Positions 8,543 to 17,496 of a DNA stretch of 64,000 nt are shown here, one piece after another. The DNA comes from Ferrimicrobium acidiphilum DSM 19497 (lineage in GTDB: Bacteria; Actinomycetota; Acidimicrobiia; Acidimicrobiales; Acidimicrobiaceae): NCBI RefSeq assembly GCF_000949255.1, contig NZ_JXUW01000008.1, positions 1 through 64,000 on the forward strand. The letters run 5' to 3'. The translations under genes and the position numbers were made by a program. The notes under the pieces are model-generated. The model was not told the DNA's origin. It ran no database searches and was given only the letters and a program-made list of their open reading frames with translations. The stretch's first letter is position 1. Each line of letters starts with the position of its first letter.

Positions 8543-9729
8543 CTGACACTGCAATATCGGTGATTATTGGAAAGAAGGAGAAGTTCGAGCGGATACCAGA
8601 TCGGCGCTCGGAGGATTTTCATGATCGCCTTTTCGAACTGGAAGCTGATGGTGAGCTAGTAGTTCAGAGGATAACTGGCGATTTTGTTGAGGTTCCAACG
8701 AAGTATGGCATCATAAAGAAGATCCAGAAATCCAACCTATGGCACCACAAGTCCTGTGGCCAATGTGGTCATATTCCGGGATACTCAACATCTATTTTCT
8801 GGATCATGCGAAAACTAGGATATGAGTACGTAGATCCTGAAGACCAGACATCATGTACAGCCTGGAATTATTACGCGTCCGCGACGTCGAATCAGGCCGC
8901 TCAAGCAGCTGTTGCGGTGAGAAATTTCGCAGCGGCGTACGAGACTGGCAACTTCCCTCTCATTCATTGTGGCACGTCGTACGGTCATTACAAGGAAGTG
9001 AGGGCCGAGTTGCTTCATGATGCCGCTTTGCGCCAGCAGGTTACCAAGGTTCTTAGTAGGCTTGGTAAGCGCCTGGTGTTGCCCGAGGAGATCGTGCACT
9101 ACTCGGAGTGGCTCTATGCCGTACGAGATGAAATCAGTGCAAGGGCGGTCCGTGACGTGTCGGGCATTGCCGTCACTGTCCACCCCGCCTGTCACTACTA
9201 CAAGCTCGTTGAGGGTGACGCGATCTTCGACCCGGATGTCTATCACGGGCAACGCACTGCGGCGGTGAGTGGGCTGGTGTTGGCACTCGGGGCTGATCTC
9301 AGAAATTACTCGACCTTCTTCGATTGCTGCGGGTTCGGCTTTCGGCACATCCTTGTCCAGAGGGACTTTACGCGCTCTTTCTCGACGCTGAGGAAGATAG
9401 AAGTGATGAAAGAGGAGGCCGACCCAGACGTCGTCCTCACCCATGACACCGGTTGTGTCACTGCCCTTGATAAGAGTCAGTTCGCTGCAGAGGCCCACGA
9501 TCGTAATGTTGGCGTTCCGGTGATGAGTGAGGCTCAGTTCGCGGCGCTGGCGATGGGAGCCCATCCCTTCAAGGTGGCTCAGCTCCATTGGCATTCCACC
9601 AACTATCGTCCGCTGCTTGAGAAGATGGGGATCGACTGGCGGGCGGCTTGGGCTGAGTTCCAAGAGGACGCCGAGCGGTTGAAGAGTGGGGGGCAAGAGT
9701 TCCTCACTTGGGCAGATGTCGACGCATAG
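8539..9729 (+). CDS. hdrB1: sHdrB1, CCG-domain subunit
   Basis: 396 aa, HdrB type with two cysteine-rich (CCG) domains. The C-terminal domain keeps the motif (HPACHYYK, then FDCCGFGF, then HDTGC). The N-terminal one is reduced: a single Cys in QTSCTAW where CC is expected, and HCGTS in place of CxxC. HdrB subunits of methanogens bind noncubane clusters that cleave heterodisulfides; in sulfur oxidisers the subunit is thought to act on lipoate-bound sulfur. Overlaps hdrC1 by 4 nt. Confidence 0.88.
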   Translation: MTDTAISVIIGKKEKFERIPDRRSEDFHDRLFELEADGELVVQRITGDFVEVPTKYGIIKKIQKSNLWHHKSCGQCGHIPGYSTSIFWIMRKLGYEYVDPEDQTSCTAWNYYASATSNQAAQAAVAVRNFAAAYETGNFPLIHCGTSYGHYKEVRAELLHDAALRQQVTKVLSRLGKRLVLPEEIVHYSEWLYAVRDEISARAVRDVSGIAVTVHPACHYYKLVEGDAIFDPDVYHGQRTAAVSGLVLALGADLRNYSTFFDCCGFGFRHILVQRDFTRSFSTLRKIEVMKEEADPDVVLTHDTGCVTALDKSQFAAEAHDRNVGVPVMSEAQFAALAMGAHPFKVAQLHWHSTNYRPLLEKMGIDWRAAWAEFQEDAERLKSGGQEFLTWADVDA

Positions 9730-9746
9730 GGATTGAGGAGCGAGTA

Positions 9747-10793
9747 ATGCAGGAGAGAGTGGTGGTCATTGGCGGCGGACCGGCCGGAATTTCGGCGGCC
9801 ATTGCGGCCGCGGAATTAGGGGCGCCGGTCACCGTTGTAGAGAAGAATGCCTACTTGGGTGGACGTCCGATCGAGGAGAATTATGCTTCGTTGACGCCAT
9901 ATCTGGAGAGCGCCGAGGAGGTCATGGGGAGGTTGATTGAGCAGCTGATTGCCTTTGACAATGTGGAGGTACTCACAAGTTCGGAGGTGATCGGAAAGTC
10001 GGGAGATGCAGGGGCATTCGAGTTAGATGTTCTTACGGGATCCACGGTATCAAAGCTCACGGCGAACTCGATCGTCATAGCGACTGGCTTCACCCATTTC
10101 GATCCCGGTCGCGAAACCCAGCTTTATGGATACTACGAGTTTGATGACGTCCTTGCTCTCCAGGATCTTGAGGCAATGCTGAAGGAAGGCAATGTCGTGC
10201 GTCCCTCGAACGGGGAGACACCACAGCGCATCTGTTTTGTCCAGTGTGTAGGGTCCCGCGATAGACAGATCGGGAATGAATACTGCTCCAAAGTCTGCTG
10301 TGGGGTCGCGTCCAAGGAGGCAATAGAGGTCAAGCTTGCGATCCCCTCGGCCGAGGTATTCATCTTCTACATAGACATGCGGATGTATGGCTATTGGGAG
10401 AGTCAAATCTACTGGCCGGCCCAGGAAAAGCACCATGTTCAATACGTCAAGGGCATCATCACTGAGGTGCTCCCGAAGGACGGCAAGTTACTTGTGCGGG
10501 GAGAGGACACCACCATGGGTCGACCGATGGAGGTGCTGATGGACATGGTGGTCCTTTCGGTTGGGATGGAGGCCTCACCTGGGACGAGGAGAATGGCCGC
10601 TCTTCTCGGTGTTCAACAGAACAAGTATGGATTCGTAGAGGCGGTTCATTCGCCCCTGGACACCGTCTCCACCTCGGTAAACGGCATCTATGCAGTCGGT
10701 GCTGCGCTCGGCCCTAGCGACCTTGAGGATTGCGCTTCGACCGGTGGTTTGGCGGCAGCTAAGGCAGTACGTGACCTTCACGCGCTTGTCTAG
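9747..10793 (+). CDS. hdrA: sHdrA, FAD-containing subunit
   Basis: 348 aa, the short HdrA of sulfur oxidisers. It starts with an FAD-binding Rossmann motif (VVVIGGGPAGISAA) and has the HdrA iron-sulfur signature CVGSRDRQ...YCSKVCCG near residues 165-185. It holds the flavin where electrons from the cysteine-rich subunits converge. The start at 9747 follows GAGGAG at 9735-9740; the same frame is open from 9708, inside hdrB1. Unlike methanogen HdrA it has no extra ferredoxin modules. Confidence 0.9.
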   Translation: MQERVVVIGGGPAGISAAIAAAELGAPVTVVEKNAYLGGRPIEENYASLTPYLESAEEVMGRLIEQLIAFDNVEVLTSSEVIGKSGDAGAFELDVLTGSTVSKLTANSIVIATGFTHFDPGRETQLYGYYEFDDVLALQDLEAMLKEGNVVRPSNGETPQRICFVQCVGSRDRQIGNEYCSKVCCGVASKEAIEVKLAIPSAEVFIFYIDMRMYGYWESQIYWPAQEKHHVQYVKGIITEVLPKDGKLLVRGEDTTMGRPMEVLMDMVVLSVGMEASPGTRRMAALLGVQQNKYGFVEAVHSPLDTVSTSVNGIYAVGAALGPSDLEDCASTGGLAAAKAVRDLHALV

Positions 10794-10803
10794 GTAGTGG
10801 AGA

Positions 10804-11541
10804 ATGATACAGGTCCAGCTAGCCGATATCGAGGCGGCACGAGAGTTTTCGACGATGATATCGATGCAGGTTTCGATGGAGAGTCAGTTGGCGTTAGAGC
10901 GAAGATTGGCGGTTCGTCGGGAATATGTCCTCGATCTTGCAGACAGGGTAGATCTTGCACCAGCTGCATTGAACGAGTTATTGGGCCTATTCTTTGCGGT
11001 GCGTCGACATCGCAGGGAGATCCTGGCTGAGGCTGATCGCGAGATCCTCGTAGCGGGAATCCGGATGGCGTGCTCTGGCGAAGGGGCTCATCAGGTTTAT
11101 GAGACGATCACGGAATGCGGATTTCATGACCACGGACTTTTGCGCGACCTAGCATCAGAGGTGCTTCATTGCGCTGACCCGCAGTTGCATCCCCTCTGGC
11201 GCAGATGGGTACTCGATCCCGTACAGGAGACGGGTGCGTTGGCACTGATTGTTGAGGATCCGACCGACCTCTATGGCTCCAACGACGGTGCGACCTACGA
11301 TCGAGTTCGATTTGCCACCGAGTTTCTCCTCCAGACGCTTGGCGCTGCGTCGCTTCTCGTTGGGCCGGAGGGTAGTCCTTATGCCTTTGACGTGTTCCTT
11401 GCTGGTATTTACGGGGTCTATTCCTCGACGATGATCAAGATGCGCATGACCAAGGAGTTCAATAGCTTGCTACCAGATTTGGGTGAATTTATGGGACGCA
11501 TTCTCGGAGTGAAGGGGGAGTTGGATGCCGATAGGGGGTAG
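10804..11541 (+). CDS. sHdrH-like conserved protein of the sHdr cluster
   Basis: 245 aa, mostly helical, soluble, without Fe-S or nucleotide motifs. By position between hdrA and the next HdrC/HdrB gene it corresponds to the conserved hypothetical gene (Hyp/HdrH) found in shdr clusters of sulfur oxidisers. Three cysteines (in MACSGEG, ITECGFHD and VLHCADP) are scattered. Function is unknown in the family as far as I know. Its 3' end overlaps the following gene by 17 nt, suggesting translational coupling. Confidence 0.7.
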   Translation: MIQVQLADIEAAREFSTMISMQVSMESQLALERRLAVRREYVLDLADRVDLAPAALNELLGLFFAVRRHRREILAEADREILVAGIRMACSGEGAHQVYETITECGFHDHGLLRDLASEVLHCADPQLHPLWRRWVLDPVQETGALALIVEDPTDLYGSNDGATYDRVRFATEFLLQTLGAASLLVGPEGSPYAFDVFLAGIYGVYSSTMIKMRMTKEFNSLLPDLGEFMGRILGVKGELDADRG

Positions 11542-12832
11542 CAAGCAGCCGCCAGTGATAACCGAGCTGGAGGAGGCCATCGTGGTCTCGCAGCTCTCGG
11601 GACGGGAGTGGGATGTCTCTGGGTCAACGTCAAGAATGCTCGGATCAAGAGTGCTGACCGACTACAGCTCAGCTGGCTTTGCCAAGATTGCTGCACTTGA
11701 AGGAGGAGAGTCTCTTGAGTTTTGCTATGGGTGTGGAAAGTGCGTTCCGGTTTGCCCAGTGGACCTCGTATCTGAGTACGGACCGAGAAAGATCCACCGT
11801 GGAGTGCAGACAGGATTGGACCTCTTCCGGGCTGATGAGCTTTGGATGTGTACGACCTGTGGCAATTGCCTCCGAGTGTGTCCAAAGCAGGTCAACATGA
11901 TCGAAGTCATGCCGGCGGTTCGAGAGGTTGCCATGGCTGACGGTACTATACCCGAAGAACTGCAGCAGGTTATGGAGAAGACCTTTCGCTATGGTAATGC
12001 GTTGGGGGAGAATCCGCGGCGACGGCACGCATGGACGAGGGGCGCTGATGTCGAGGTGCGCGTTCTGGCGAACGATCCACGCCCGGTAGACGTGCTTTTC
12101 TACGTGGAGGACTACTGGAGCTATCATCCGAGAGGGCAGCAAGCAGCCCAAGCTTTCGCGCGTATTCTTGCCAGCCTGGATGTGGATTTTGCGATCTTGG
12201 GTGCCGAGGAGAAGACGTTGGGGGATTCGCAACGTTTGGCGGGCGAGAAGGGACTGTTCGAGGCGCTGATGGAGGAGGTCGTAGAGGTGCTCTCCAAGTA
12301 TCAGTTCAAACGGATTGTCACTCCAGACCCCCATGGCTTCAACGCGCTGCGGAAAGTCTATCCCAAGCATGGACACAACTTTGAGGCATTGCACTATTCG
12401 CAGTTGTTGGCTTCGATGGTAGATCGTATGGAGTTTCAAGGAAGACTTGATGCCAAGGTCACGTTCCACGATCCGTGTTATCTCGGACGCCACAATGGGG
12501 AGTATGAGGCGCCGCGCAAGTTGTTGGAGGCGATCCCGGGTGTTGATCTCTTGGAGATGGGCCGGTGCCGTGAGAACTCCTATTGCTGTGGCGGTGGAGG
12601 AGGAGGTATGTGGCTCGATGGATTTAATTCGAATCACGTGTCGGAGCGGCTTTCGGAACGCCGAGTTCGAGAGGCTGCGGATACCGGTGCGGATATTCTC
12701 GCCGTCGCTTGCCCGTATGAGGTATCGCGGTTTGAGGACGCAGCCAAGTCGACTGGCAACGAACACTTGCGAGTCATGGATATTGCCGAGATGCTGGATA
12801 TAGCAATGCGTGCACAGGACTGGAGGAGTTGA
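11525..12832 (+). CDS. sHdrB3-type fusion of HdrC and HdrB
   Basis: 435 aa. Two classical [4Fe-4S] motifs (Cys67, 70, 73, 77 and Cys109, 112, 115, 119, each closing with CP) are followed by a C-terminal CCG domain (HDPCYLGRHNG, then YCCGGGGGG, then ACPYE). Thus HdrC2 and HdrB2, separate in the classical cluster, are one polypeptide here. This fusion followed by etfBA fits the second (Etf-linked) type of shdr cluster; that type assignment is from memory of the literature. The start overlaps the preceding gene. Confidence 0.85.
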   Translation: MPIGGSKQPPVITELEEAIVVSQLSGREWDVSGSTSRMLGSRVLTDYSSAGFAKIAALEGGESLEFCYGCGKCVPVCPVDLVSEYGPRKIHRGVQTGLDLFRADELWMCTTCGNCLRVCPKQVNMIEVMPAVREVAMADGTIPEELQQVMEKTFRYGNALGENPRRRHAWTRGADVEVRVLANDPRPVDVLFYVEDYWSYHPRGQQAAQAFARILASLDVDFAILGAEEKTLGDSQRLAGEKGLFEALMEEVVEVLSKYQFKRIVTPDPHGFNALRKVYPKHGHNFEALHYSQLLASMVDRMEFQGRLDAKVTFHDPCYLGRHNGEYEAPRKLLEAIPGVDLLEMGRCRENSYCCGGGGGGMWLDGFNSNHVSERLSERRVREAADTGADILAVACPYEVSRFEDAAKSTGNEHLRVMDIAEMLDIAMRAQDWRS

Positions 12833-12833
12833 G

Positions 12834-13607
12834 ATGCACATCGTCGTGGCCATGCGCCAACTGGCAGATCTCGTCGAAGAGCTAGAAGTCGACGGACAGG
12901 GTACCGATATCGATCGCGACTTTGTGAAGTTCGTATCGAACGAGTGGGATGAGGCGGCCTTGGAGGAAGCCCTGACTATTAAGGATGAGAGCGGTGCTGC
13001 CATCACCGTTGTTGCCCTAGATGAGCCGGATGTCGATCAGACGTTGTATGCGGCATTGGCTAAGGGTGCTGATCGTGCCGTGAAGTTAACGGGCAATGAC
13101 CCTTTCAGCTGGATTAGGACACGTGAGCGGGCACAGCGACTCGCATCCTTCATCGCGCAGGAGACCTTCGATCTTGTGCTCACAGGTGTTCAAGCCGCTG
13201 ATGACCTGGACGGACAGCTCGCTGGCGTTCTTGGATCGCTGCTCGATGTGCCTCACGCCGCGGTGGTGGTGGGGGTCGAATCGACGGGCTCATCGCTTCG
13301 GATTGCTCAGGAGCTAGGTGGTGGCTTGGTTGGAGTGAGCGAATTGCAGCTTCCTTCCGTGCTGGGCATCCAGGCTGCCAGACAAGCTCCTCGCTATGCG
13401 TCGATCACCAGAATCAGGCAGGCGATGCAGACACAGAAAATCGAGGAGCAAGAGGTGACGCTCGACACTCCAGTGACTCAGGTGAAGGTGCGGAGACTTT
13501 ATCCACCCGAGAAGCAAGGTAGCGCCACCATGTTCAATGGTTCCGCGAAGGATGTGGCGGCGGAGATTGTAGCCATTTTGCGGTCAAAGGGTCTCGTGCA
13601 GGCCTAG
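12834..13607 (+). CDS. etfB: Electron transfer flavoprotein beta subunit
   Basis: 257 aa with the EtfB beginning MHIVVAMRQ, and the region around GVQAADDLDGQ...LGSLLDVPHA that contacts AMP/FAD in the family. With EtfA it would take electrons from the sHdr complex and pass them to the membrane oxidoreductase encoded next. Start chosen at 12834, one base after the stop of the preceding gene and after GGAGG at 12822-12826. Whether this EtfAB bifurcates cannot be judged by eye. Confidence 0.9.
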   Translation: MHIVVAMRQLADLVEELEVDGQGTDIDRDFVKFVSNEWDEAALEEALTIKDESGAAITVVALDEPDVDQTLYAALAKGADRAVKLTGNDPFSWIRTRERAQRLASFIAQETFDLVLTGVQAADDLDGQLAGVLGSLLDVPHAAVVVGVESTGSSLRIAQELGGGLVGVSELQLPSVLGIQAARQAPRYASITRIRQAMQTQKIEEQEVTLDTPVTQVKVRRLYPPEKQGSATMFNGSAKDVAAEIVAILRSKGLVQA

Positions 13608-13631
13608 CTATATGGAGATGAGGAGCATTAG

Positions 13632-14591
13632 ATGACGGTAGCTGTTTTGGTGATCGCGGAGCGAGTAACTGGGGAACACCCTGATGTGACCTTTGAGCTT
13701 TTGGGGAAGGGCCGAGAGCTTGCGGATGAGCTTTCGGGTGAACTCGGTGTAATCGTAGCCAATGACATAGGCCAGGAGGCGACATTCGGTGTTGCCGATG
13801 CTCTCTACTTGGTTGAGGGCATGGAGGCCGGATACAGTGCACCACAATGGGAGATGGCGATCGGTGCGGTAATTGAGAGTGTCTCACCGCAGGTGATTTT
13901 GGTAAGTACTGGAACAGTAGGTATTGATCTGGGGGGAGCGTTGGCAACGAGATTCAATACTCCAATCGCCTCTTACGTTCTCGATGCTGTGATGCAAGAT
14001 GGTTGCCTGGTGGTCACTTCGCAACTCTACGGTGGAAAATTGCTATCAGAGGGTGAAATCGATACCTTTCCTGCCTTCGTTTCGGTGCTGCCCGGTTCTC
14101 TATCTGCCGATAAGGGTAGGGCGGTGGGGAGTCCAAGAGTAGAGCGTTTTAACATTAGCGACCAGTTGGCAACTGTCAAGGGAAGAGGGGTAGAGCTTCG
14201 CGAACCTGATAGCAGTGGCGTCGACATTACTGCGGCGCCGCTGCTCGTATCTGTAGGGCGAGGCATTGGTTCGAAGGAGAACCTGGAGTTGGTGGCTGAA
14301 CTCGCAGAGGCGATGAAGGCTCCACTTTCGGCCTCACGTCCGGTGATTGATCAGGGTTGGTTGCCTAAGCCACACCAAGTAGGCAAATCCGGAAAGAAGG
14401 TAAGGCCCGCGGTGTATCTGGCCTTTGGCATATCTGGCGCGCCTGAACATCTTGAAGGTATGCGCAATGCAGAGACGATCATCGCGTGCAATACAGATCC
14501 GAATGCGCCGATCTTTGAGATCGCCCATTATGGGACGACCCTGGACCTGTTCGACCTGGTTCCTGAGTTGACCGATATCGTCGGAGGCTAA
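13632..14591 (+). CDS. etfA: Electron transfer flavoprotein alpha subunit
   Basis: 319 aa. The C-terminal FAD-binding domain shows the EtfA signatures: GRGIGSKENLELV, SRPVIDQGWLP, QVGKSGKKVRPAVYLAFGISG and CNTDPNAPIFEIAHYG. The N-terminal domain pairs with EtfB. Its ribosome site (GATGAGGAG) is at 13616-13624. It is followed 2 nt later by the EMO-like gene, so the three products are made together. Confidence 0.92.
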   Translation: MTVAVLVIAERVTGEHPDVTFELLGKGRELADELSGELGVIVANDIGQEATFGVADALYLVEGMEAGYSAPQWEMAIGAVIESVSPQVILVSTGTVGIDLGGALATRFNTPIASYVLDAVMQDGCLVVTSQLYGGKLLSEGEIDTFPAFVSVLPGSLSADKGRAVGSPRVERFNISDQLATVKGRGVELREPDSSGVDITAAPLLVSVGRGIGSKENLELVAELAEAMKAPLSASRPVIDQGWLPKPHQVGKSGKKVRPAVYLAFGISGAPEHLEGMRNAETIIACNTDPNAPIFEIAHYGTTLDLFDLVPELTDIVGG

Positions 14592-14593
14592 GG

Positions 14594-16759
14594 ATGCTGT
14601 TCGCCATCGTAGAGACGAGGAAAATCTTCGGTGGAGAGACCGAGGTCGCAAAGATCGTTTTCTATGTCTTGGCCCTGATCACCTTGGCAATCTTCTTTGC
14701 AGGGTTCATAAAGCGGTTTCTGACCTATAATCACGGGAGGCGATTGTCCGACTTTGCCTGGCTCAGGAGGCGTGATCCTCATGATATTCAGGATGTATCG
14801 GAGCGGCCGACGGTGCCCAGTTCGTTGGTTACGATCGCGACAAATCGGACGATCATGAAGGCGAAGCGGAAGGTGGGAGTGAGTCACCTTCTTCTTTTCT
14901 GGGGATTCATCGGACTTTTCATTGCGACATCGATCCTGAGTCTCGACTACGACGTGTTGGGGAACGCGTCGCGGATCATTACCGGGCACACTTACAGTTT
15001 CTTTCAAGGCCCCTTCTACCTCGCCTACAATGCAGTTTTCGATCTTGCCGGTCTCTTGGCGCTGGTGGGAATGGTCATGCTCGCGCTTCGGCGTTGGTTC
15101 TCGAAAGAGCCTCAGCTCGATTACTCAAGGGCCCAACAGCCAGAGAGTGGTTACTCTAGAGTCAAGATCGTGATTGGAGATCACATCTTCGTGACTGGCC
15201 TTCTGTTGATTCTCATTACGGGTCTGCTGATCCAGGGGCTAAGGATCGACGGCGAGAGGTTTCCCAGCTTTGAACAGTGGACCTGGCTGGGTTATTTGAT
15301 CGCCAAGGGGCTGGCAGTGTTGGGGATTAGTTCTGCCGGTGCAAGAGCGATTCATGCATGGTTGTGGTGGGTACATGTGGGGCTTGCATTGGCGTTTGTC
15401 GCCTATATTCCCTGGTCGAAGGCTTGGCATATCCTGGCCTCGCCGACCAACCTCACTGTCAGGGATTTCTCGACTATCAGGCGTATTCCTCCTCCGCCAG
15501 AGAACAAGACCGGTTACAGTTCAGTTGATGACCTCACACCAAAGGAACTCCTAGGTCTCGATTCCTGTACGAAATGTGGACGTTGTCATGTTGTGTGCCC
15601 AGCTAGAACAGCTGGTGCTCCGCTTTCGCCGAGGGATCTGATTCTCGATTTGCGCCAATGGGCAGATAGCAAGCATCACATTCCGCTCCTGCTCGATACC
15701 GAGACCAGGCCGTCCCCCACCGGTCCGATGGCAGATGGTGGCTCCCTTGCTGGAGAGGTGATTGTTGCTCAAACGCTCTGGTCTTGCACGACGTGTATGG
15801 CTTGTGTTGAAGTCTGCCCCGTCGGCATCGAGCATGTGCCTACCATCATCCAGCTACGCCGATCCTTGGTCGACCAGGGAGAGATGGATCCGACCCTACA
15901 GACAGCTCTCCAGAATATCGCTACGCAGGGGAACTCTTTCGGGAAGAGTGCGCGTATGCGGGCGCGATGGACGAAGGGACTGGATTTCCCTATCGCGGAT
16001 GCTCGTACGGAGCACGTCGAGTACCTATGGTTTCTTGGAGATTTTGCCTCATTCGATGAGCGGTTAATGGACATATCACGTACGCTTGCCAAAGTGTTGA
16101 ACGCGAGTGATATCTCCTTTGGCATCCTCTTTGAGGAGGAGCGGAATGCGGGTAACGATGTCCGGCGAGTTGGAGAGGAGGGGCTTTTCGAACTACTGGT
16201 GGAGCAGAACATGGCCGCCTTCTCCAAGGCTTCGTTTGAGAAGATTTTTACCACTGACCCTCATAGCTTTAATACTTTGCGTAACGAGTATCCTGCGTTC
16301 GGACTCGAGAAGCCCGTCCTGCACTATTCCGAACTCTTGGCTAACCTGCTCTTTACAGGGAGAGTTGCTCCAAGCAACTTAATGCGTACCGTAACCTACC
16401 ATGACCCGTGTTATCTGGGTAGGTACAATCGGATCTTCGATGCGCCTCGCGCAGTTATCAGTGCGCTTGGGTGTGAACTCGTTGAAATGCCGCGGCATGG
16501 AGTTAACTCCTTCTGTTGCGGTGCGGGAGGTGGAAGAATCTGGATGGATGACTCGGCTCTTGAAGAGCGTCCGTCTGTGAACCGTATCAAGGAGGCCTCG
16601 AATTTGGACGTCGACTATTTCGTGGTTGCGTGCCCAAAGGATTATGCGATGTTTACCGATGCGGTGAAGACTGTGGGTATCGAGAACAAGCTCAAGGTGA
16701 TTGATATTGTTGAACTGTTTGCTGAAGCCACACTTTCGAACGAACTGGTAGACGTCTGA
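14594..16759 (+). CDS. emo: Membrane Etf:quinone oxidoreductase (EMO-like, b-heme/Fe-S/CCG)
   Basis: 721 aa. The N-terminal ~280 residues have about six membrane helices with histidines placed like NarI-type b-heme ligands (VSHLLLFWGF, DHIFVTGL, IHAWLWWVHVGL). Then come two [4Fe-4S] motifs (CTKCGRCHVVCP, CTTCMACVEVCP) and a C-terminal CCG domain (HDPCYLGRYN, FCCGAGGG, VACPKD). This architecture is HdrDE-like, as described for Etf:menaquinone oxidoreductases. It should deliver Etf electrons to menaquinone at the inner face of the membrane. The stop overlaps the next start (TGATG). Confidence 0.85.
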   Translation: MLFAIVETRKIFGGETEVAKIVFYVLALITLAIFFAGFIKRFLTYNHGRRLSDFAWLRRRDPHDIQDVSERPTVPSSLVTIATNRTIMKAKRKVGVSHLLLFWGFIGLFIATSILSLDYDVLGNASRIITGHTYSFFQGPFYLAYNAVFDLAGLLALVGMVMLALRRWFSKEPQLDYSRAQQPESGYSRVKIVIGDHIFVTGLLLILITGLLIQGLRIDGERFPSFEQWTWLGYLIAKGLAVLGISSAGARAIHAWLWWVHVGLALAFVAYIPWSKAWHILASPTNLTVRDFSTIRRIPPPPENKTGYSSVDDLTPKELLGLDSCTKCGRCHVVCPARTAGAPLSPRDLILDLRQWADSKHHIPLLLDTETRPSPTGPMADGGSLAGEVIVAQTLWSCTTCMACVEVCPVGIEHVPTIIQLRRSLVDQGEMDPTLQTALQNIATQGNSFGKSARMRARWTKGLDFPIADARTEHVEYLWFLGDFASFDERLMDISRTLAKVLNASDISFGILFEEERNAGNDVRRVGEEGLFELLVEQNMAAFSKASFEKIFTTDPHSFNTLRNEYPAFGLEKPVLHYSELLANLLFTGRVAPSNLMRTVTYHDPCYLGRYNRIFDAPRAVISALGCELVEMPRHGVNSFCCGAGGGRIWMDDSALEERPSVNRIKEASNLDVDYFVVACPKDYAMFTDAVKTVGIENKLKVIDIVELFAEATLSNELVDV

Positions 16760-17064
16760 TGCACTGTCCTGCATGTGAGGCGATGCAAGTCGGTTATGAG
16801 GCGATGCACCGCCATCTCATTGAAACACACTCAGCGCTGGTTGAGATCATAGCCACGGGGAGCAGGCCGTCCTATTGTGTGAAATGTCCACTTTGCGATG
16901 ATGTGTATCGTCAAGCGATCAAGCGAGGTCACCCGGATGCTGGCTTCGTGCAGGAGTTCGAGTTGGACATCAGATTGGTAGGAATGGACATTCTTGTACA
17001 GCATCTGATCGGAGAACATCCGATTGAGATCGGATATCCCAGAGGAGAGGGGCCACATGAGTAA
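16759..17064 (+). CDS. Small protein with two zinc-finger-like sites, function unknown
   Basis: 101 aa. The first site is a C2H2 pattern (C3-x2-C6-x12-H19-x4-H24). The second is wider (C43-x2-C46 then H82-x4-H87, with Cys40 beside it). The two halves look like an internal duplication, each ending in HLIxxH. No helix long enough for the membrane. It is coupled at both ends: TGATG with the EMO-like gene and 8 nt overlap with the lipoate-binding protein gene, so it belongs to the sHdr operon. I do not recognise a characterised family. A metal-bound assembly or lipoate/sulfur-handling factor is conceivable. Confidence 0.8.
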   Translation: MHCPACEAMQVGYEAMHRHLIETHSALVEIIATGSRPSYCVKCPLCDDVYRQAIKRGHPDAGFVQEFELDIRLVGMDILVQHLIGEHPIEIGYPRGEGPHE

Positions 17065-17494
17065 GGCAAACGGTTGCGACCTGCCGGAGGATCTGTACTA
17101 TTTGATCGAGAAGCATGTCTGGGCTCGACCTGATGGTGATGAGGTGATCATTGGGCTTACTGATGTTGCCCAGAATATGGCCAAGACTATCATCTCAGTG
17201 TCGCTTAAGGCGGCTGCAAAGCCGATCAAGCGAGGCCGCAGCCTCGCAACCGTCGAAAGCGGAAAATGGGTCGGCCCCGTTCCTTGCCCTGTCGAGGGTG
17301 AGGTGATTTCGGTGAATGAACGGCTCATGACCAGCCCTGGCCTGTTGAACTCGGATCCATATGGGGAGGGTTGGGTCGCAAGAGTGCGGCCCAATGATTG
17401 GAGCAGCGACGTTACAGAGTTGGTAACCGGAGCCGATGGAGTAGGAGCCTATCGGGAGTTTTTGGATGCCGAGGGGATCGTCTGTAGCGACTAA
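17057..17494 (+). CDS. lbpA1: Lipoate-binding protein, GcvH-like (LbpA)
   Basis: 145 aa with the GcvH fold. The lipoyl-lysine motif is ESGKW with Lys70 (numbered from ATG 17057, which follows GAGAGGGG). In sulfur oxidisers such LbpA proteins carry the lipoamide to which sulfur is attached for the sHdr complex, rather than serving glycine cleavage; no gcvT or gcvP gene lies here. Modification probably needs the ligase encoded at 19693-20784. Second copy follows 2 nt later. Confidence 0.88.
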   Translation: MSKANGCDLPEDLYYLIEKHVWARPDGDEVIIGLTDVAQNMAKTIISVSLKAAAKPIKRGRSLATVESGKWVGPVPCPVEGEVISVNERLMTSPGLLNSDPYGEGWVARVRPNDWSSDVTELVTGADGVGAYREFLDAEGIVCSD

Positions 17495-17496
17495 TT

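Noticed and set aside
8851-9696. 281-codon minus-strand frame in hdrB1
   Set aside because: Shadow of hdrB1; no recognisable protein features.
11669-13006. 445-codon minus-strand frame across the HdrB3-type and etfB genes
   Set aside because: It is opposite two genes with full motif sets; its translation is Arg/Ser/His-rich with no domain, as expected for an antisense shadow.
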